This document shows positions 56,866 through 64,000 of a stretch of DNA of 64,000 nt, in pieces. The notes beneath the pieces are model-generated. The model had not been told where the DNA came from, made no database searches, and worked only from the letters and a program-made list of their open reading frames with translations. Source of the DNA: Azospirillum brasilense (lineage in GTDB: Bacteria > Pseudomonadota > Alphaproteobacteria > Azospirillales > Azospirillaceae); contig NZ_VITI01000004.1 in the NCBI RefSeq assembly GCF_007827795.1, forward strand, positions 62,001-126,000. Direction: 5' to 3'. The translations under genes and the position numbers were made by a program. The first letter of the stretch is position 1, and each line of letters begins with the position of its first letter.

Positions 56866-58266
56866 TTAGATGTGCAGAGCGCGGCCGTCCACGGCGAGGG
56901 CGGCTTCCTTGGTCACTTCCGACAGGGTCGGGTGGGCGTGGCAGGTGCGGGCGATGTCCTCGGCGGACGCGCTGAACTCCATCGCCACGGCCAGCTCGGC
57001 CACCATCTCCGACACATTCGGGCCGACCATGTGGACGCCCAGCACCTTGTCGGTGCGCGCGTCGGCCAGGATCTTCACGAAGCCGTCGGTCGTGCCGCTG
57101 GCGCGGGCGCGGCCGTTGGCGGTGAAGGGGAACTTGCCCGTCTTGTAGGCGACGCCGGCGGCCTTCAGCTCCTCCTCGGTCTTGCCGACCGCGGCCACTT
57201 CCGGCCAGGTGTAGACAACGCCGGGGACGAGGTCGTGGTTGACGTGGCCCGCCTGACCGGCCAGCAGCTCGGCGAGCGCGACGCCCTCCTCCTCGGCCTT
57301 GTGGGCCAGCATCGGGCCTTCGACCACGTCGCCGATGGCATAGATGCCCGGCACATTGGTCTCGAAATGCGCGCCGATCTTCACGCGGCCGCGGTTGTCC
57401 ATCTCCACGCCCACGGCGTCGAGGCCCAGGCCGTTGGTGAAGGCGCGGCGGCCGATGGCGACCAGCACCACGTCGGCCTCGATCTCCTCGGCGGTGCCGC
57501 CGGCGGCGGGCTCGACCGACAGGGTGACGCCGGTGTTGGTGACCTTGGCGCCGGTGACCTTGGCGCCGAGCTTGAAGGTCATGCCCTGCTTGCCCAGGAT
57601 GCGCTGCATCTGCTTGGACACTTCGCCGTCCATGGTCGGCAGGATGCGGTCGAGGAACTCCACGACCGTGACCTGCGCGCCGAGGCGGCCCCAGACCGAG
57701 CCCAGCTCAAGACCGATCACGCCGCCGCCGATGACGACGAGGCGCTTCGGCACCTCCGGCAGCTCCAGGGCGCCGGTGGAGGAGACGATCTTCCGCTCGT
57801 CGATCTCGATGCCCGGCAGCGGTGTGACTTCCGAGCCGGTGGCGATGACGATGGCCTTGGACGCCGTGATGGTGCCGATGCCCTCGACCTCGACGGTGTT
57901 CGGGGCGGTGATGCGGCCGGCACCCTTCAGCCAGGCGATCTTGTTCTTCTTGAACAGGAACTCGATGCCGCCGGTGTTCTCTTTGACGACCTTGTCCTTG
58001 TGGGACAGCATGCCCGGCAGGTCCAGCTCGACGCCGCCGACCTTGATGCCGAACTTGGCGAGGCCGTGCTTGGCCTCCTCGTACTTCTCCGACGCGGCGA
58101 GCAGCGCCTTGGACGGGATGCAGCCGACGTTCAGGCAGGTGCCGCCCAGCGCGCTGCGCTTCTCGACGCAGGCGACCTTGAAACCGAGCTGCGCCGCACG
58201 GATCGCGCAGACATACCCGCCGGGACCGCCGCCGACCACGACGACGTCGAAAGTGCTTTCAGCCAT
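56866..58266 (-). CDS. lpdA: Dihydrolipoyl dehydrogenase (E3)
   Basis: 466 residues, FAD flavoprotein serving pyruvate and 2-oxoglutarate dehydrogenase complexes and glycine cleavage. FAD site [17 protein letters not shown] at 9-25; redox Cys44 and Cys49 in [16 protein letters not shown] site [14 protein letters not shown] near 178; the C-terminal His-Glu pair in HAHPTLSE near 447. No E1/E2 gene is adjacent here. Confidence 0.98.
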   Translation of the reverse strand: MAESTFDVVVVGGGPGGYVCAIRAAQLGFKVACVEKRSALGGTCLNVGCIPSKALLAASEKYEEAKHGLAKFGIKVGGVELDLPGMLSHKDKVVKENTGGIEFLFKKNKIAWLKGAGRITAPNTVEVEGIGTITASKAIVIATGSEVTPLPGIEIDERKIVSSTGALELPEVPKRLVVIGGGVIGLELGSVWGRLGAQVTVVEFLDRILPTMDGEVSKQMQRILGKQGMTFKLGAKVTGAKVTNTGVTLSVEPAAGGTAEEIEADVVLVAIGRRAFTNGLGLDAVGVEMDNRGRVKIGAHFETNVPGIYAIGDVVEGPMLAHKAEEEGVALAELLAGQAGHVNHDLVPGVVYTWPEVAAVGKTEEELKAAGVAYKTGKFPFTANGRARASGTTDGFVKILADARTDKVLGVHMVGPNVSEMVAELAVAMEFSASAEDIARTCHAHPTLSEVTKEAALAVDGRALHI

Positions 58267-58478
58267 TGGGGCTTTCCTTCCGCCATTTTTGTGTTTGCCA
58301 AAAGCCGTCCCGTCCAGCGGGGAGGGCCGCGCGCCGATTTATGCCGCCGCTCACGCCAACTGGCAACGGGACAGTTCGTCCGGGGGGAGGGATGCCGGGT
58401 TGAAAGACCGGCATGGGACCAGCCGGAACCCATGCCGAAACGAGCGGGACCGGGGCCGACTCCCCGGTCCGGGCCGCA

Positions 58479-59120
58479 TCACACCGAAACGGCGACGAGG
58501 AACAGCCTGGGGACGCCGCCCTGGGCGACATTCGCCAGGGTGCTGACCTGGTTGTTGGCCACGTCGTAGACATAAGCGGTGCGCCCGCCCGCCCAGAACC
58601 AGCCGAGCGTCGGGTTGAGCCCTCCGACATCGGCCTGCTGAAAGATCCCGAACGTCGCCAGCATGGAGATGTAGTTCAGGCCGGCGTTGCCGAGGCGCAG
58701 GGTTTGCTGCTTGAGAACGTCGGACTCGAAGCGCCCCCAGGCATCATTGATCGGATTGGCGTGCGACGGATTGATGCATTTCAGCTCGATGTAGGCGTCG
58801 TCCGCCATCCCGGCGTTGCGGTGCAGGAAGAAATCGGCGCGCGCGGCGGCGCGGCGGTTGCCCGTCACCCCCCAGGCCGGACCGACCGCCGTATAGGTCA
58901 GAAACGGGTTTCCGATGTTTGTGGAGGGGTAGGGCTGCTCCCGTTCGCAGGTCCAGTTGCCGAGAACGTTCAGAAACCCATGAGCGATTTCCAACTGGAG
59001 CCAGACCTCCCAGCCGCCGCGGATGTTGGCGTTCTGAGCGAAGACGTTGGCCCGTTGAAGATTGATGTTCCCGTTGTTGAACTCGGTCTGGATGGTGTTC
59101 AGGAGTTGCTGGCAACGCAT
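58479..59120 (-). CDS. Hypothetical protein with a PD-(D/E)xK-like signature (213 aa)
   Basis: Not recognised. No signal peptide or helix anchor. Unusually rich in Asn, Trp and aromatic residues for this genome. Residues about 92-116 read RADFFLHRN followed 11 residues on by YIELKC: a hydrophobic-Asp-hydrophobic strand then Glu-x-Lys, the active-site pattern of PD-(D/E)xK nucleases. The order of elements (helix, Asp strand, ELK strand, helix with NDAWGRFESDVLKQQTLR) also fits. The match is weak and could be chance. AAGGGA precedes ATG 59120. No methylase or phage gene is adjacent. It is a lone gene between lpdA and a hydrolase. Confidence 0.55.
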   Translation of the reverse strand: MRCQQLLNTIQTEFNNGNINLQRANVFAQNANIRGGWEVWLQLEIAHGFLNVLGNWTCEREQPYPSTNIGNPFLTYTAVGPAWGVTGNRRAAARADFFLHRNAGMADDAYIELKCINPSHANPINDAWGRFESDVLKQQTLRLGNAGLNYISMLATFGIFQQADVGGLNPTLGWFWAGGRTAYVYDVANNQVSTLANVAQGGVPRLFLVAVSV

Positions 59121-59256
59121 GGCGATGTCCCTTGCTGACGACCGGGCGCCGGAGCCGCGCTCCGGGCTTCTGCAAAGGGACGGTTTCGCGGGGCTCCGCG
59201 TGACCGGAAATCCACAAGCCCCCCAACCGCCGACCCCCGGTCGCCCAGGGTCCCGG

Positions 59257-60138
59257 TCACTCCGTGAAGAAATCCAGCAGCGCCTGCGCCGTCTCCTCCG
59301 GCGCCTCCTCGGGGATGAAGTGGCCGGCGGGCATCACATGGCCCGCGATGGCCGGGGCGTAGCCGCGCCAGATGCCCAACGGATCGTCGTAGAGGCGCCC
59401 GACCGCGCTGTCGCGGCCCCACAGGAACAGGGCGGGGCATTCCACCTTGCGGCCCGCCGCCCGGTCCTCGCGGTCGTGCTCCAGGTCGATGCCCGCGGCG
59501 GCGCGGTAGTCCTCGCACATGGCGTGGACGGTGGCGGGATCGCGGAAGGCGGCGCGGTAGGCCTCCATCGCCTCCGGCTCGAAGATGTCGGCGCTGCTGC
59601 CGATCGAGCCGAGCACCTGCCCCAGGTAGAAGTCCGGGTCCGACCCGATCAGCCGCTCCGCCAGACGGTTCGGCTGGATCAGGAAGAACCAATGGTAGTA
59701 GGCGGTCGCCATGCGCTGGTCGATGCGGGCGAAGACCTCCAGCGTCGGCACCACATCGAGGAAGGCCGCGCGCTCCACCCGGTCGGGATGATCGAGGACG
59801 AGCCGGTGGGCCACCCGCGCGCCGCGGTCGTGCCCGGCCAGCCTGAAGCGGTCGAAGCCCAGCGCGGCCATCACCGCCACCTGATCGCGCGCGTTGGTGC
59901 GTTTGCAGTAGGTCTCGTGCGCGGAATCGCCCGGCGGCTTCGACGATTGGCCGTACCCCCGCAGGTCGGTCAGCACCACGGTGAAGCGCTCGGCCAGCCG
60001 CGGCGCGACCCGGTTCCACAGGGCGTGACACTGCGGAAAGCCATGAAGCAGAAGGAGCGGCGGCCCCTCGCCCCCGACCAGCGTGTGGATCTCGGCGCCG
60101 TCGGTGGCGATGCGGTGGCGGGTGAACCCTTCGAACAT
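59257..60138 (-). CDS. Fluoroacetate dehalogenase-like alpha/beta hydrolase
   Basis: 293 residues. Nucleophile Asp104 in AGHDRGARVAHRL, with Arg105 and Arg108; acid Asp128; halide-site His149-Trp150 in YYHWFFLIQP; catalytic His near 274 in AGHFIPEEAP. These fall at a constant offset of six from the Asp110/Arg111/Arg114/Asp134/His155/Trp156 set I recall for the R. palustris fluoroacetate dehalogenase. The family also includes epoxide hydrolases, but an Asp nucleophile followed by Arg-Gly and the HW pair favours haloacetate dehalogenase. A strong GGGGGAGGG precedes the ATG. Single gene; substrate untested. Confidence 0.8.
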   Translation of the reverse strand: MFEGFTRHRIATDGAEIHTLVGGEGPPLLLLHGFPQCHALWNRVAPRLAERFTVVLTDLRGYGQSSKPPGDSAHETYCKRTNARDQVAVMAALGFDRFRLAGHDRGARVAHRLVLDHPDRVERAAFLDVVPTLEVFARIDQRMATAYYHWFFLIQPNRLAERLIGSDPDFYLGQVLGSIGSSADIFEPEAMEAYRAAFRDPATVHAMCEDYRAAAGIDLEHDREDRAAGRKVECPALFLWGRDSAVGRLYDDPLGIWRGYAPAIAGHVMPAGHFIPEEAPEETAQALLDFFTE

Positions 60139-60262
60139 GCGCGCCCTCCCCCTATCCGTTTGAGTGTGGAGAACTGTCCTTCCGCATCGCGGGTCATCGG
60201 AAACCTTGGGGGGTTTCTCGCGTTTTTCAGCCGATTGTTTTCGACCTCAAGAGGAAAATGCC

Positions 60263-60421
60263 ATGCGTAGCCTGAAGAAGCTCGTCCTTTTCGCCGCCCT
60301 GGGTGCCGCCCTGACCACCAGCCTCGCCGCCTGCAACACCGTCGAAGGCATGGGTCAGGACGTGCAGGCGGGCGGCCGCGCAGTGGAGCGCTCGTCGGAC
60401 AGCGTCCAGAAGAAGATGTGA
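60263..60421 (+). CDS. Entericidin-like small lipoprotein (52 aa)
   Basis: A signal peptide with lipobox LAAC (Cys24), then NTVEGMGQDVQAGG and a short charged end: the EcnA/EcnB entericidin pattern. Entericidin B is a stress-induced bacteriolytic lipoprotein; in alphaproteobacteria these genes often respond to general stress (EcfG). No EcfG-type promoter was certain by eye. GAGGA precedes ATG 60263, and a terminator follows. Confidence 0.85.
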   Translation: MRSLKKLVLFAALGAALTTSLAACNTVEGMGQDVQAGGRAVERSSDSVQKKM

Positions 60422-60437
60422 TCGCGCGGCGCGGACG

Positions 60438-60462
60438 CCCCGGAGCTTCGGCTCCGGGGTTT
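60438..60462 (+). terminator. UUCG-loop terminator after the entericidin gene
   Basis: CCCCGGAGC (60438-60446), loop TTCG, GCTCCGGGG (60451-60459), TTT. Between convergent genes. Confidence 0.8.
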
Positions 60463-60490
60463 CAGCGCCCCGGCGTCCGCATCCCAGGGC

Positions 60491-61936
60491 TCAGCGCTGC
60501 ATGCGCTTGATGGTGTTGGTCGTGCTTTGGCCGTCCACGAGGTCGGCCAGCACGACCTTTCCGCCGTAGCTCTGCACGAACCCGGCGCCGATCACCGTGG
60601 CGACGGTGTAATCCGCCCCCTTCACCAGCACGTCGGGGCGCAGGGCGCGGATCAGCTCCTCCGGCGTGTCCTCGCCGAAGATCACCACCAGATCGACGCA
60701 GGCCAGCGAGGCGAGCACCGTCGCCCGCGCCGTCTCGGTCTGCACCGGGCGGGTCTCGCCCTTCAGCCGCTTCACCGAGGCGTCGCTGTTCAGCCCCACC
60801 ACCAGCACGTCGCAGGCGGCCTTGGCCTGGTTCAGCAGCGCGATGTGGCCGGGGTGCAGCAGATCGAAGCAGCCGTTGGTGAAGCCCACCCGCCTGCCGC
60901 GGGCGCGCCAGCGCGCCGCGCGCTCCACGGCCTGCTCCAGCGTGTCGACCTTCTCCTCGCCGCTGCGCCATTCCTGCTCGTGCAGGGCGGACAGCAGCTC
61001 CGGCGCGCGGACCACCGCGGTGCCGACCTTCCCCACCACGATCCCGGCGGCCAGATTGGCGAGCCGCGCCGCGTCGGTCAGCTCCACCCCCACCGACAGG
61101 GCGGAGGTCAGCGTCGCCACCACCGTGTCGCCGGCGCCGGACACGTCGAAGACCTCGCGGGCGTTGGCCGGCAGATGGGTGGCTGCGTCCCGGGTCACCA
61201 CGGACATGCCGCGCTCGCTGCGCGTGGCGACCACCGCGTCGATTCCGCAGGTCTCCAGCAGGAAGCGGCAGGCGGCCTCGACCTCCGAGTCGCTGTCGGC
61301 GGGCATCCCGGTCGCCTGCATCAGCTCCTTGCGGTTGGGGGTGATCACGCTGGCCCCGCGGTAGCGCCCGAAATCGTCGCCCTTGGGATCGACCACCACC
61401 GGCAGCCCGGCTTCCCGCGCCGCCTGGATGAGCTGCGCGACCAGCCCGTCGGTCAGCACGCCCTTGCCATAGTCGGACAGGATCACCGCGCCCACCGTCA
61501 GCAGGCCGGTGCGGGCGGCGACCATCACCTCCTCCTCCGATCCGATGGCGGCGATGGTTTCGGCGTCGGCGCGCAGCAGCTGCTGGCGCCCGCCGATGAA
61601 GCGCGTCTTGACGGTGGTCTGGCGCCCCGGCTCGGCGACCAGCCCGCCGCCGTCGCCCGTCTCCCTGGCCACCAGGCGGACCAGCTCCAGCCCCGCCGCG
61701 TCCTCGCCCACCACCGACACGAAGCGGCAGCCGGCGCCCAGCGCCATGACGTTGGCGGCCACGTTGCCGGCGCCGCCGAGCATGGCCGTCTCGCGCTCGA
61801 TCCGCAGCACGGGGATCGGCGCTTCGGGGGACACGCGGTCGACCGACCCGTAGATGAATCGGTCGAGCATGACGTCGCCGACGCACAGCACGCTGGCGCG
61901 GGACAGGGAGTCGATGTGACGGGCAAGGTCGCTCAT
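60491..61936 (-). CDS. hldE: Bifunctional heptose-7-phosphate kinase / heptose-1-phosphate adenylyltransferase
   Basis: 481 residues. Two steps of ADP-heptose synthesis for the LPS inner core. An N-terminal PfkB-type kinase (LCVGDVMLDRFIYG, FDVSGAGDTVVATLT near 270) is fused to a C-terminal cytidylyltransferase-like domain (TNGCFDLLHPGHI near 350, LVKGADYT). Start ATG 61936 begins the conserved N-terminus. No gmhA/gmhB/hldD is adjacent. Confidence 0.96.
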   Translation of the reverse strand: MSDLARHIDSLSRASVLCVGDVMLDRFIYGSVDRVSPEAPIPVLRIERETAMLGGAGNVAANVMALGAGCRFVSVVGEDAAGLELVRLVARETGDGGGLVAEPGRQTTVKTRFIGGRQQLLRADAETIAAIGSEEEVMVAARTGLLTVGAVILSDYGKGVLTDGLVAQLIQAAREAGLPVVVDPKGDDFGRYRGASVITPNRKELMQATGMPADSDSEVEAACRFLLETCGIDAVVATRSERGMSVVTRDAATHLPANAREVFDVSGAGDTVVATLTSALSVGVELTDAARLANLAAGIVVGKVGTAVVRAPELLSALHEQEWRSGEEKVDTLEQAVERAARWRARGRRVGFTNGCFDLLHPGHIALLNQAKAACDVLVVGLNSDASVKRLKGETRPVQTETARATVLASLACVDLVVIFGEDTPEELIRALRPDVLVKGADYTVATVIGAGFVQSYGGKVVLADLVDGQSTTNTIKRMQR

Positions 61937-61990
61937 GCCGGTTCTACTACCAACCTTGCGCGCGGGGCGCCAGAGGAGAGCGCTCGAATC

Positions 61991-62015
61991 CCCTCCCCCG
62001 GTGCGGGAGAGGGAT
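61991..62015. repeat. GC-rich palindromic element (copy E) between hldE and the kinase
   Basis: CCCTCCCCCG paired with CGGGAGAGGG around GTG. Same family as copies A-D. Confidence 0.55.
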
Positions 62016-62101
62016 AATAAGGTCCGGCAACTGGTCTGCGGCGGCATCCTGCCCTATCCTCCGGCATCCCTTTCCCCGGACCCTGCTCCCGGACGCCGCC
62101 C

Positions 62102-63556
62102 ATGCCCCTGCCCTCCGTGACGCGCAGCCTGTCGGCCAAGCTGCTGGTGCTGACCGTGCTGTTCGTCCTGCTGGCCGAGGTGCTGATCTACACGCCGTCC
62201 ATCGCGCGCTACCGCCTGACCTATCTGGAGGAGCGGCTGGCCGCCGCGCATCTCGCCGCCCTGTCGGTGGAGGCCACGCCGGACATGATGGTGGCGATGG
62301 AGCTTCAAAACGAGTTGCTGGCCCATGTCGGCGCCCACGCGGTGGAGCTGATCCGGCCCGACAGCCGCGTCTACATGCTGTCCCGCTCCATGCCGCCGAC
62401 GGTGGACGCCGTCTTCGACCTGCGCGCCGCCATGGCGCCGCGGCTGACCGCCGACGCCCTCATGGCGCTGGCCCAGCGGCGGGACCGGGTGATCCGGGTG
62501 ATCGGCCCGTCGCCCAAGGACCCCGCCTTCCAGGTCGAGATGGTGATCGACGAGCGGCCGATGATCCGGGCGATGGTCGATTTCTCGGGCCGCATCCTGG
62601 CGCTGTCGGTGGCGATCTCGCTGATCGCGGCGGTGCTGGTCTTCGTCTCGCTGACCCGGTTGCTGGTGCGGCCGATGCGCCGCCTGACCGAGGGGCTGGT
62701 CGCCATCCGCCGCGACCCCGACGGCACCCCGCCCTTCCAGCCCAGCGCCCGCACCGACGAGATCGGCGTGGCGGAGCGCGAGCTGGCCGACATGCAGGCC
62801 ACCATCCGCAGCGCGCTGCGCCAGCGCGAGCGGCTGGCCGCGCTGGGCACCGCGGTCGCCAAGATCAACCACGATCTGCGCGCCATCCTGTCCACCGCCG
62901 CCCTACTGTCGGAACGGCTGGCCGAGAGCGCCGATCCGGAGGTGCGGCGGGTCACGCCGCGGCTGATGGCCTCCATCGACCGGGCGGTGGAGCTGTGCGG
63001 CCAGACCATGACCTACACCCGCGACGGCCTGCTGCCGCTGGCCCGCACCGAGGTGCCGCTGCGCCCGCTGGTCGAGGAGGCCGGGGCCGAGGCGCTGGCC
63101 GCCCTGCGCCCGGACGGTGAGCGGGCGGAGGTCCGCTGGGACAACCGCGTGCCGGATGGGCTGACCGTCCGCGCCGACGCCGCCCAACTGTCCCGCGCGC
63201 TGGTCAATCTGGGACGCAACGCGGCGCAGGCGGGGGCCGCGGCGGTGACGGTGACGCTGCGGGAGCGGGAGGGCAGCGGGCTGGTCCTCCTGGTCGCCGA
63301 CGACGGACCGGGCCTGCCGCCGCGGGCGCGCGACAACCTGTTCCAGCCCTTCGCCGGCTCCGCGCGGGCGGGCGGCGTCGGGCTGGGCCTCGCCATCGCG
63401 CGGGAGGTGCTGCGCGCCCATGGCGGCGAACTGCGGCTGGCGGAGAGCACCGCGGCGGGCACCGTCTTCGCGTTGGAACTTCCCGCAGGATTCGTCGTGA
63501 AGGGTGCCGGCCGGGTGGGCGAATTGCCCACATCGGATTCGCCCATCCCGGATTGA
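62102..63556 (+). CDS. Orphan sensor histidine kinase
   Basis: 484 residues. TM1 about 10-32 and TM2 about 165-190 flank a 130-residue periplasmic sensor of no recognised family. HAMP follows, then the dimerisation helix with His257 in AKINHDLRAILSTA. The ATPase domain has N in NLGRNAAQAG, G1 DDGPGLPP, and G2 VGLGLAIAREVLRAHGG. The H-box begins INHDLR, not the usual SHELR, which fits the HPK subfamily with N-H-D. No response regulator gene is in the window. Confidence 0.93.
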   Translation: MPLPSVTRSLSAKLLVLTVLFVLLAEVLIYTPSIARYRLTYLEERLAAAHLAALSVEATPDMMVAMELQNELLAHVGAHAVELIRPDSRVYMLSRSMPPTVDAVFDLRAAMAPRLTADALMALAQRRDRVIRVIGPSPKDPAFQVEMVIDERPMIRAMVDFSGRILALSVAISLIAAVLVFVSLTRLLVRPMRRLTEGLVAIRRDPDGTPPFQPSARTDEIGVAERELADMQATIRSALRQRERLAALGTAVAKINHDLRAILSTAALLSERLAESADPEVRRVTPRLMASIDRAVELCGQTMTYTRDGLLPLARTEVPLRPLVEEAGAEALAALRPDGERAEVRWDNRVPDGLTVRADAAQLSRALVNLGRNAAQAGAAAVTVTLREREGSGLVLLVADDGPGLPPRARDNLFQPFAGSARAGGVGLGLAIAREVLRAHGGELRLAESTAAGTVFALELPAGFVVKGAGRVGELPTSDSPIPD

Positions 63557-63661
63557 TTTCCGGCGCCCGCTCCACCAGAATTCGCGGCACGGTCAACCCG
63601 TCGGCATCCCGCCGGGCGGACGCCCCGCGCGGGACCGGCAGCGAAGGAAGGGAACGGGACT

Positions 63662-63871
63662 TTGGAAGGCACGGGCAAGTGGATCACCGGGGGTGTCCTG
63701 GGCTTCATGGCGTTCATCGGCCTGCTGGCGGCGTCGCGCGCGTCGGACGAGGCGTTCTATTACGGCGGCTGGCTGCTGGCCATCGGCTGCATCGCGACCA
63801 TCTTCATGATGGTGACGAAGCACTACAACCACATGGACGAGCAGATCGCCCGCCAGCGCGAGCAGGACTGA
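63662..63871 (+). CDS. Small membrane protein (69 aa)
   Basis: Not recognised. Two hydrophobic helices at about 8-24 (ITGGVLGFMAFIGLLAA) and 35-54, then a charged cytoplasmic end (NHMDEQIARQREQD). TTG 63662 is the start, with a GGAAGGGA purine-rich site upstream; no ATG lies before the first helix. Could be a subunit of a larger membrane complex; nothing shows which. Confidence 0.6.
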   Translation: MEGTGKWITGGVLGFMAFIGLLAASRASDEAFYYGGWLLAIGCIATIFMMVTKHYNHMDEQIARQREQD

Positions 63872-63904
63872 CCGCGACACCCCTTCAACCGGTGGAGGCC
63901 GGGC

Positions 63905-64000
63905 ATGCCGTGGGACCCCGAACAATACGCACGGTTCGAGTCCTGGCGCCGCCGCCCGGCCCACGACCTCGTGGCGGCCCTGCCCTCCCTGACCCCGCGG
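63905..64000 (+). CDS. tam: Trans-aconitate 2-methyltransferase, N-terminal part (cut by window edge)
   Basis: Only 32 codons are visible. MPWDPEQYARFESWRRRPAHDL is the Tam N-terminus (WxPxxYxxFxxxRxRPAxDLLxRxP). Tam methylates trans-aconitate, a spontaneous aconitase inhibitor. GGAGG lies at 63894-63898. Confidence 0.75.
   Translation, partial: MPWDPEQYARFESWRRRPAHDLVAALPSLTPR

Overview
This is a 64 kb piece of a high-GC alphaproteobacterial chromosome. The best taxonomic pointer is at about 4.2-5.8 kb: a 545-residue indolepyruvate/phenylpyruvate decarboxylase (ipdC). It lies divergent from gltX and cysS and is preceded by the ATTGTT-N8-AACAAT inverted repeat and TGTCCC hexamers described for the auxin-responsive ipdC promoter of Azospirillum brasilense. 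The window is therefore most likely Azospirillum (A. brasilense/A. baldaniorum group). The split ATP synthase operon (atpHAGDC without F0 genes) and the obg-proB-proA-nadD-rsfS-rlmH-gpmI-envC-ctpA cluster fit a Rhodospirillales-type alphaproteobacterium.

Layout. 0-12 kb: an acyltransferase (cut at the left edge), cysS, gltX, ipdC (auxin synthesis), a proteasome-like Ntn hydrolase, a tiny membrane protein, nadE, a FAD/Rieske oxidoreductase, an orphan Ala/Gly-rich protein and an NTF2-like protein. 12-19.5 kb: a beta-lactamase-fold serine hydrolase, a coupled GT39/GT2 glycosyltransferase pair, a chemoreceptor, and an HExxH protein resembling EF-P hydroxylase (EpmC). 19.5-29 kb: a branched-chain-amino-acid-type (HAAT) ABC transporter whose five genes are split. 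livK-livH is separated from livM-livG-livF by queC on the opposite strand and by a tandem pair of degenerate GGDEF-EAL-like proteins. A kynurenine-formamidase-like hydrolase is translationally coupled to livF. 29-38 kb: tRNA-Ser(CGA), rplU-rpmA, obg-proB-HAD phosphatase, a TauE/SafE permease, a two-haem cytochrome c, then proA-nadD-rsfS-rlmH. 38-45 kb: gpmI, envC, ctpA, a YibQ-like deacetylase, rppH, and a convergent diiron ferritin-like protein. 45-51 kb: atpHAGDC. 51-58 kb: a small orphan, a periplasmic Cache protein, priA, a TalC-type transaldolase, a DUF484 protein with xerC, and lpdA. 58-64 kb: an orphan with a PD-(D/E)xK-like signature, a fluoroacetate-dehalogenase-like hydrolase, an entericidin-like lipoprotein, hldE, an orphan sensor kinase, a small membrane protein, and the start of a trans-aconitate methyltransferase (tam), cut at the right edge.

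Most of the window is ordinary core genome. Second-look items: the ipdC control region; the proteasome-like protein with an exact Thr1/Asp17/Lys33 arrangement; the paired degenerate GGDEF-EAL proteins inside a split transporter locus; the EpmC-like protein; the 65-nt obg/proB overlap where a low-complexity stretch is read in two frames; a dispersed CCCTC(T)CCCC/GGGGAGAGGG palindrome family; and GGATTGGCC-like tandem units near the ends of three unrelated genes. No CRISPR array, rRNA, prophage, integron or transposase was seen. All calls are by eye; no database search was possible.
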